DNA from: Thiosulfatihalobacter marinus
GTDB taxonomy: Bacteria; Pseudomonadota; Alphaproteobacteria; Rhodobacterales; Rhodobacteraceae
NCBI RefSeq assembly: GCF_016019955.1
Contig: NZ_JAECRZ010000003.1
Location: 294,892 to 358,891 of the forward strand
Direction of reading: 5' to 3'
DNA length: 64,000 nt
Positions 59,968-64,000 of this stretch are shown in pieces (within the stretch, counting starts at the first letter, position 1; each line of letters begins with the position of its first letter). A program made the translations under genes and the position numbers. The notes under the pieces were generated by a model. That model did not search any database. It had not been told where the DNA came from and saw nothing but the letters and a program-made list of their open reading frames with translations.

Positions 59968-60258
59968 TCAGTCGCCACCCTTGTCGCCGTGTCCACCGTG
60001 CCTGCCATGCATGAAGAAATGCATCCCCGCGCATAGCAGCAGAGGCAGCCAGATGATCAATCCGCTTGTCAGAATGACGGCCCGGTATTCGTATCCAAGA
60101 AGCAGACCGCTGGCGGCCAGTGCCACAATCAGGTAAAGGCCGGACCTGGACCGCCAGAATGACCGTCCATCGGCCCCAACCCCGTCACGTTGCCGCGCCG
60201 ACCGATCGCCAGATCCATTCATGTTGTCAGTCACAACCTGTGTCGGACGTTCCGTCAT
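59968..60258 (-). CDS. DUF2933-like small His-rich membrane protein
   Basis: This 96-residue protein has a polar N-terminal half, two transmembrane helices (about 41-57 and 63-80), and a C-terminal 'MHFFMHGRHGGHGDKGGD' rich in His and Met. The pattern fits DUF2933, small membrane proteins often beside copper ATPases. It overlaps the preceding periplasmic protein gene by ATGA and is the last gene of the copper operon. A copper-binding or regulatory role is likely but unproven. Confidence 0.7.
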   Translation of the reverse strand: MTERPTQVVTDNMNGSGDRSARQRDGVGADGRSFWRSRSGLYLIVALAASGLLLGYEYRAVILTSGLIIWLPLLLCAGMHFFMHGRHGGHGDKGGD

Positions 60259-60848
60259 CGTAGAGCCTCCTGCCAATCGACGCCACTGTCGGTTTCCCCC
60301 AGGGCGGATATCAGCCCCGCGCGCGGGGTGATCCCATCCAGCGGGCGGATAGCGAGATCCAGACGCCGCGCGGCGTTATAGCCCTGCGCCGCCGCCACGG
60401 TGGGCATCACGCCATAGGCATCCCGGTAGCGCGCGGCAAAAGACCCGGCCCTGTCCGGGCTGGCCCAGCTGTCCGGCAGGGCACCGGGGCGCAGCACAAC
60501 GCTGTCGGGATCAAGATCGGCGGGTTCCGGCCCCGGCCCGAAGACAACCACGACACCGGGCGGATTCCGGGGTGTGCCGACAAGCCCGGAAACGCGCCCT
60601 GCCGCCGCCACGGGCAGCGGCAGAACCTGCACGTCGACCCCGCCAAGATGGCCGTCGGACGTTTCGTCGGAATGCCCGTCACGTTCATCGGCGGCCAACA
60701 GGAACCCGTTGACCGCCTCGGCAAGACGCGCCTCGCGCATCTCGCCTGTCATGTAAAGCGCCGCCGTGAACTCGTGCGCTGCCGCCGCATTCGCCGCGAG
60801 GATGGCCGCTGTTGCGGCCACCCCTGCAAGGGCACGCGCCGCCCTCAT
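60255..60848 (-). CDS. Exported protein resembling a shortened type 1 periplasmic binding protein
   Basis: This 197-residue protein has a signal peptide (1-24, ending AHA-like AAAAHE). '[22 protein letters not shown]' near 38-59 and '[30 protein letters not shown]' near 138-168 recall the start and end of type 1 binding proteins of the branched-chain amino-acid kind. The family's central part is missing, so it is half the usual length. It is coupled by ATGA to the copper ATPase upstream and to the DUF2933-like gene downstream. Its function is unknown. Confidence 0.55.
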   Translation of the reverse strand: MRAARALAGVAATAAILAANAAAAHEFTAALYMTGEMREARLAEAVNGFLLAADERDGHSDETSDGHLGGVDVQVLPLPVAAAGRVSGLVGTPRNPPGVVVVFGPGPEPADLDPDSVVLRPGALPDSWASPDRAGSFAARYRDAYGVMPTVAAAQGYNAARRLDLAIRPLDGITPRAGLISALGETDSGVDWQEALR

Positions 60849-63214
60849 ATTTTCGCGGCCCTCAGCCGCAACGAATTGAGCACGACCGAGAGGGACGAGG
60901 CGCTCATGGCAAAGGCGGCAAAGATCGGCCCGATCAGGATGCCGAAGAACGGGAACAGGATGCCCGCCGCAATCGGAACGCCGGACGCGTTGTAGATCAG
61001 GGCGAAGAACAGGTTCTGGCGGATGTTGCGCATGGTGGCGCGCGCCAGCCGGCGGGCCCGCACGATGCCGTCCAGATTGCCCCTGACCAGCGTGATCCCG
61101 GCGCTTTCGATGGCCACATCGGCACCCGTGCCCATGGCGATACCGACATCGGCCTGCGCCAGCGCCGGTGCGTCGTTCACGCCGTCGCCCGCCATGGCCA
61201 CCTTGGAACCCTTTTCCTGCAATTCGCGAATGATCCGCGCCTTGTCTTCGGGCAACACGTCGGCGCGGATTTCATCGATCCCCAGCCGGGCCGCGATAGC
61301 CTTGGCGGTGCGCTCGTTATCGCCTGTGGCCATGATGATCTTGAAGCCAAGCTCGTGCAGATCGCGGATCGCCGCCGGTGTGGTTTCCTTGACCGGGTCG
61401 GCAACCCCGACGAGCCCGGCAATGGCCCCGTCAAGCACGACGAACATGACGGTTTCGCCCTCGTCGCGGCGGGCATTGGCCTTGTCGGTCAGATCGCCCG
61501 CTTCAAGGCCCAGCTCACGGATCATCGCCAGATTGCCCAGCGCCACGGCCTTGCCGTCAACGGTGCCTTTCACACCCTTGCCGGTCACGGCCTCGAAATC
61601 CTTGGCTTCGACCATGTCGACACCGCGCTCTTCGGCGCCGCGCACAATGGCCTCGGCCAGCGGGTGTTCCGAACCGCGTTCCAGCGAGGCCGCAAGCCGC
61701 AGCACCTCGGCCTCGTCATGGCCTGCTTCCGGCAGGACGGCGACGAGTTTGGGTTTGCCTTCGGTCAGTGTACCGGTCTTGTCGACGATCAGCGTGTCGA
61801 TCTTTTCAAACCGTTCCAGCGATTCGGCGTTCTTGATCAGCACACCGACCTGCGCACCGCGCCCCGTTGCCGTCATGATCGACATCGGCGTGGCAAGGCC
61901 CAGCGCACAGGGGCAGGCGATGATCAGCACCGCAACGGCAGAGACCAGAGCATAGGACAATGCCGGATCCGGCCCCCAGAGTGCCCAGGAGATAAAGGAA
62001 AGGATCGCGATTCCGATTACGGCCGGCACAAAGAACCCGGCAACCTTGTCGGCATATTTCTGGATCGGCGCCCGCGACCGCTGGGCGTTTGCAACCATTT
62101 CGACGATCTGGCTGAGCATCGTGTCGGCCCCAACGCGGGTGGCCTCCATGATCAGGCTGCCGGTGCCGTTGATCGTGGCCCCGGTCACGGGATCGCCCTC
62201 GACCTTTTCGACCGGGACAGGCTCGCCCGAGATCATCGATTCGTCGATCGACGAGCGGCCATCCACAACGACGCCATCGACCGGCACCTTGTCGCCCGGG
62301 CGCACGCGCAGCCGGTCGCCCACCTGCACATCCTCCAGCGAAATCTCTTCTTCCGTGCCATCGTCGCGGATCACTCGGGCGGTTTTCGCCGCCATGTCCA
62401 GCAGCGCGCGGATCGCCTTGCCCGTGCCTTCGCGGGCGCGCAATTCCATCACCTGGCCCAGAAGGACCAGCGTGACAATCACTGCGGCGGCTTCGAAATA
62501 GACACCCACCTGCCCGGTTTCAGGATTGCGAAAGCCCTCGGGGAATATCTGTGGCGCGATCACAGCGACCATGGAAAAGGCATAGGCCGCCGCGACACCC
62601 ATGCCGATCAGCGAGAACATGTTGAGGTTCATGGTGCGGAACGAATTCCAGCCGCGCACGAAGAATGGCCAGCCAGACCACAGGATCACCGGCGAGCCCA
62701 GCGCCACCTCGATCCAGAGCGTGGCGCGTTCGCCGAAGATTTCGCGCAGTTCCGGGAAACCCAGATAGGGTGACATGGTCAGGATCAGCAGCGGAATGGT
62801 GAGTGCCGCGCCAACCCAAAAGCGGCGGGTGAAATCCACCAGTTCGGGATTCGGCCCCTCGTCGGCCATGGCGCCGGATTCAAGTTCCAGCCCCATGCCG
62901 CAAAGCGGGCAGGAGCCGTGATCGGTCTGGCGGACCTGCGGGTGCATCGGACAGGTATAGACGGCGCCCGTCCAGCCTTTGGGGACAGTGTTGTATTTGC
63001 CGTCATCCGGTGCCGCGACCCCGTGATGGTCATGTCCATGGTGGCCGTGACCGTGCTGGCCGTGCCCGTGGCTTTCAACTTCGTTTTCGGGGACAAGGTG
63101 CATCCCGCATTTCGGGCAATCCCCCGGCCCGTCCTGGCGCACCTCGGGGTGCATCGGGCAGGTGTAGGTCACTGCCTCGGCTTCATGTGCGTTTATGCTT
63201 GCTCGGTCGTCCAT
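60845..63214 (-). CDS. copA: Copper-translocating P-type ATPase with two heavy-metal-binding modules
   Basis: This 789-residue P1B-type ATPase starts with two 'YTCPMHP' heavy-metal-binding modules: C19/C33/C36, and C88 with the second 'CPLCGM'. A His-rich linker [17 protein letters not shown] (49-65) joins them. The membrane metal site is CPC (C434-P-C436), the phosphorylation motif is DKTGT (D478), and the hinge is [12 protein letters not shown]-type pumps export Cu(I). The ATG at 63214 has AAGGA upstream and lies 30 bases from a MerR-type promoter. The gene heads an operon with the binding-protein-like and DUF2933-like genes. Confidence 0.92.
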   Translation of the reverse strand: MDDRASINAHEAEAVTYTCPMHPEVRQDGPGDCPKCGMHLVPENEVESHGHGQHGHGHHGHDHHGVAAPDDGKYNTVPKGWTGAVYTCPMHPQVRQTDHGSCPLCGMGLELESGAMADEGPNPELVDFTRRFWVGAALTIPLLILTMSPYLGFPELREIFGERATLWIEVALGSPVILWSGWPFFVRGWNSFRTMNLNMFSLIGMGVAAAYAFSMVAVIAPQIFPEGFRNPETGQVGVYFEAAAVIVTLVLLGQVMELRAREGTGKAIRALLDMAAKTARVIRDDGTEEEISLEDVQVGDRLRVRPGDKVPVDGVVVDGRSSIDESMISGEPVPVEKVEGDPVTGATINGTGSLIMEATRVGADTMLSQIVEMVANAQRSRAPIQKYADKVAGFFVPAVIGIAILSFISWALWGPDPALSYALVSAVAVLIIACPCALGLATPMSIMTATGRGAQVGVLIKNAESLERFEKIDTLIVDKTGTLTEGKPKLVAVLPEAGHDEAEVLRLAASLERGSEHPLAEAIVRGAEERGVDMVEAKDFEAVTGKGVKGTVDGKAVALGNLAMIRELGLEAGDLTDKANARRDEGETVMFVVLDGAIAGLVGVADPVKETTPAAIRDLHELGFKIIMATGDNERTAKAIAARLGIDEIRADVLPEDKARIIRELQEKGSKVAMAGDGVNDAPALAQADVGIAMGTGADVAIESAGITLVRGNLDGIVRARRLARATMRNIRQNLFFALIYNASGVPIAAGILFPFFGILIGPIFAAFAMSASSLSVVLNSLRLRAAKI

Positions 63215-63242
63215 TTGATGGTCCTTTTGAAGACGTTGGTTT

Positions 63243-64000
63243 CTATCTAGTCCTTCCAGCAACTGGAAGGTCAAGCCCTGTGGCCAGAGATCGGAGCGTC
63301 TCGGCAAGAATACCGGAAGTCCCGATCGCGTTTGTCGGATGAGGGATCGTGTCGGTTGATATGAGCCTTGCGGCACCGGCGGAATAGATCGTGTTCTGGG
63401 CGCCCGGCGCAAAGACCGCATGGATGACCACGCAGACCGGCGGCGACGTCCCGGCGTCAAGCAACCGTTCGACGGCACGCGCCATGGTCATGCCCGAAGA
63501 GGCGATATCATCCAGAATCACCGGCGTTCCCGCGCGCAGCGCCGGGCTTTCGGGCACGCTGACATCCACTTTGCGGTCGCCCGACCTGATCTTGCGCAAG
63601 ACCTCGTAGGGGCGACCGGCCAGCCGCGCCACTTCGGCCACCCATTGCTGGCTTTCGCTGTCGGGGCCAAGCAGGACGGCATCGGGCAGGGTTTCCCGGA
63701 TCCAGCCCGCCAGCAAGGGGGCGGCCACCACGCGCGTTGCGGGGATCGGGAAGACATCGTCCAGTCGCGCGATGCGGTGCAGATGCGGATCCACCGTAAC
63801 CAGCCAGTCGAAACTTTGCCCCAGGAATCGGGCAAACAGCGGGGCGCTGACCGCCTGACCTTCCCGGAACCGGCGGTCCTGGCGCATATAGCCAAGATAG
63901 GGCGCGATCAGCCCGACACGGCGGGCGCCTTTTTCGCGCGCCGTCGCGGCGGCGAACACCAGCGGCAGCGCCAGACGGTCGGGATCGCGCAATGTTGCCA
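63243..64000 (-). CDS. Ribose-phosphate pyrophosphokinase-like protein, 5' end outside the window
   Basis: This gene enters from the right edge, and the last 252 residues are visible. Motifs of PRPP synthetase are present: '[12 protein letters not shown]' (ATP site), '[17 protein letters not shown]', '[11 protein letters not shown]' and the PRPP-binding loop '[18 protein letters not shown]'. It would make phosphoribosyl pyrophosphate or act as a related phosphoribosyltransferase. The residue pattern differs from the housekeeping enzyme (ASSG for the usual DTGGT), so this may be a divergent paralogue carried with the copper operon. The stop TAG lies in the -10 element of the copA promoter. Confidence 0.85.
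   Translation of the reverse strand, partial: ATLRDPDRLALPLVFAAATAREKGARRVGLIAPYLGYMRQDRRFREGQAVSAPLFARFLGQSFDWLVTVDPHLHRIARLDDVFPIPATRVVAAPLLAGWIRETLPDAVLLGPDSESQQWVAEVARLAGRPYEVLRKIRSGDRKVDVSVPESPALRAGTPVILDDIASSGMTMARAVERLLDAGTSPPVCVVIHAVFAPGAQNTIYSAGAARLISTDTIPHPTNAIGTSGILAETLRSLATGLDLPVAGRTR
63244..63274 (-). promoter_or_regulatory. CueR/HmrR-type copper-responsive promoter
   Basis: On the minus strand, TTGACC (63269-63274) and TAGATA (63244-63249) are separated by 19 bases, the over-long spacer used by MerR-family activators. The spacer contains the dyad CCTTCCAGCAACTGGAAGG (63252-63270), nearly identical to CueR operators at copA promoters. The -10 element overlaps the stop codon of the upstream PRPP-synthetase-like gene. 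No CueR gene is in the window. Confidence 0.88.

Noticed and set aside
60812-62773. Long plus-strand open frame of 653 codons opposite copA
   Set aside because: It is His/Arg/Gly-rich low-information translation of the antisense of a clear P-type ATPase.

Overview
The window is GC-rich, densely coded DNA with many four-base ATGA start/stop overlaps. It looks like an alphaproteobacterial chromosome, most likely Rhodobacterales (Roseobacter group). Supporting signs are the rpsU/COQ9 neighbourhood, the formate dehydrogenase locus with DUF3305/DUF3306 proteins, a TPP riboswitch before thiBPQ, a box benzoyl-CoA operon, and the DUF6494-Mrp-DUF4444-DUF6505 run. This placement comes from family recognition, not a search. 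I saw no rRNA, tRNA, insertion sequence, CRISPR array or replication origin.

Bases 1-14061 hold the most unusual region, which reads as a polar-lipid assembly and export locus. In order it has the tail of an upstream gene, a reductase resembling 3-ketodihydrosphingosine reductase, a CdsA-like cytidylyltransferase, an LptF/LptG-type permease pair, a nucleotidyltransferase, two CDP-alcohol phosphotransferases, a GT4 glycosyltransferase and an FGGY kinase. A minus-strand trio follows (glycosyltransferase, SyrD/PvdE-like ABC exporter, Frag1/DRAM-like membrane protein). Last comes a two-domain protein whose C-terminal half resembles the plant glucosamine inositolphosphorylceramide transferase propeller. 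Together these suggest a glycosylated sphingolipid-like or phospho-polyol lipid that is built at the inner membrane and exported. The product is unknown.

Bases 14158-16741 pair a non-pyrrolysine MttB-family methyltransferase with a GlxA-type AraC regulator. Bases 16744-28588 are one long minus-strand formate dehydrogenase transcription unit: DUF3305, DUF3306, TorD-like chaperone, TAT-target peptide, alpha, beta and gamma subunits, a WD40-cytochrome c fusion, a 41-residue membrane peptide, and a response regulator and histidine kinase pair. A polyferredoxin is divergent from it. A cytochrome c fused to a tungstate-binding-like domain, an Mrp cluster, an SbtA-like transporter with its LysR regulator, and a tungstate ABC transporter (tupABC) follow to 38.6 kb. 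The enzyme may therefore use tungsten.

Bases 39012-49387 form a benzoate (box) regulon: an orphan TRAP binding protein, benzoate-CoA ligase, hydrolase, DUF309 protein, boxC, boxB, a 56-residue CxxCxxCxxxC protein, boxA, thioesterase and boxR. Three promoters share TGCA-type dyads and paired GCATTAT words. After an enoyl-CoA hydratase comes thiBPQ with its riboswitch, then COQ9, rpsU and an APC permease. Bases 56396-59883 hold a membrane heme protein, a dehydrogenase-like protein and two cytochromes c. The window ends with a copper P-type ATPase operon read from a MerR-type promoter that overlaps the stop codon of a truncated PRPP-synthetase-like gene.
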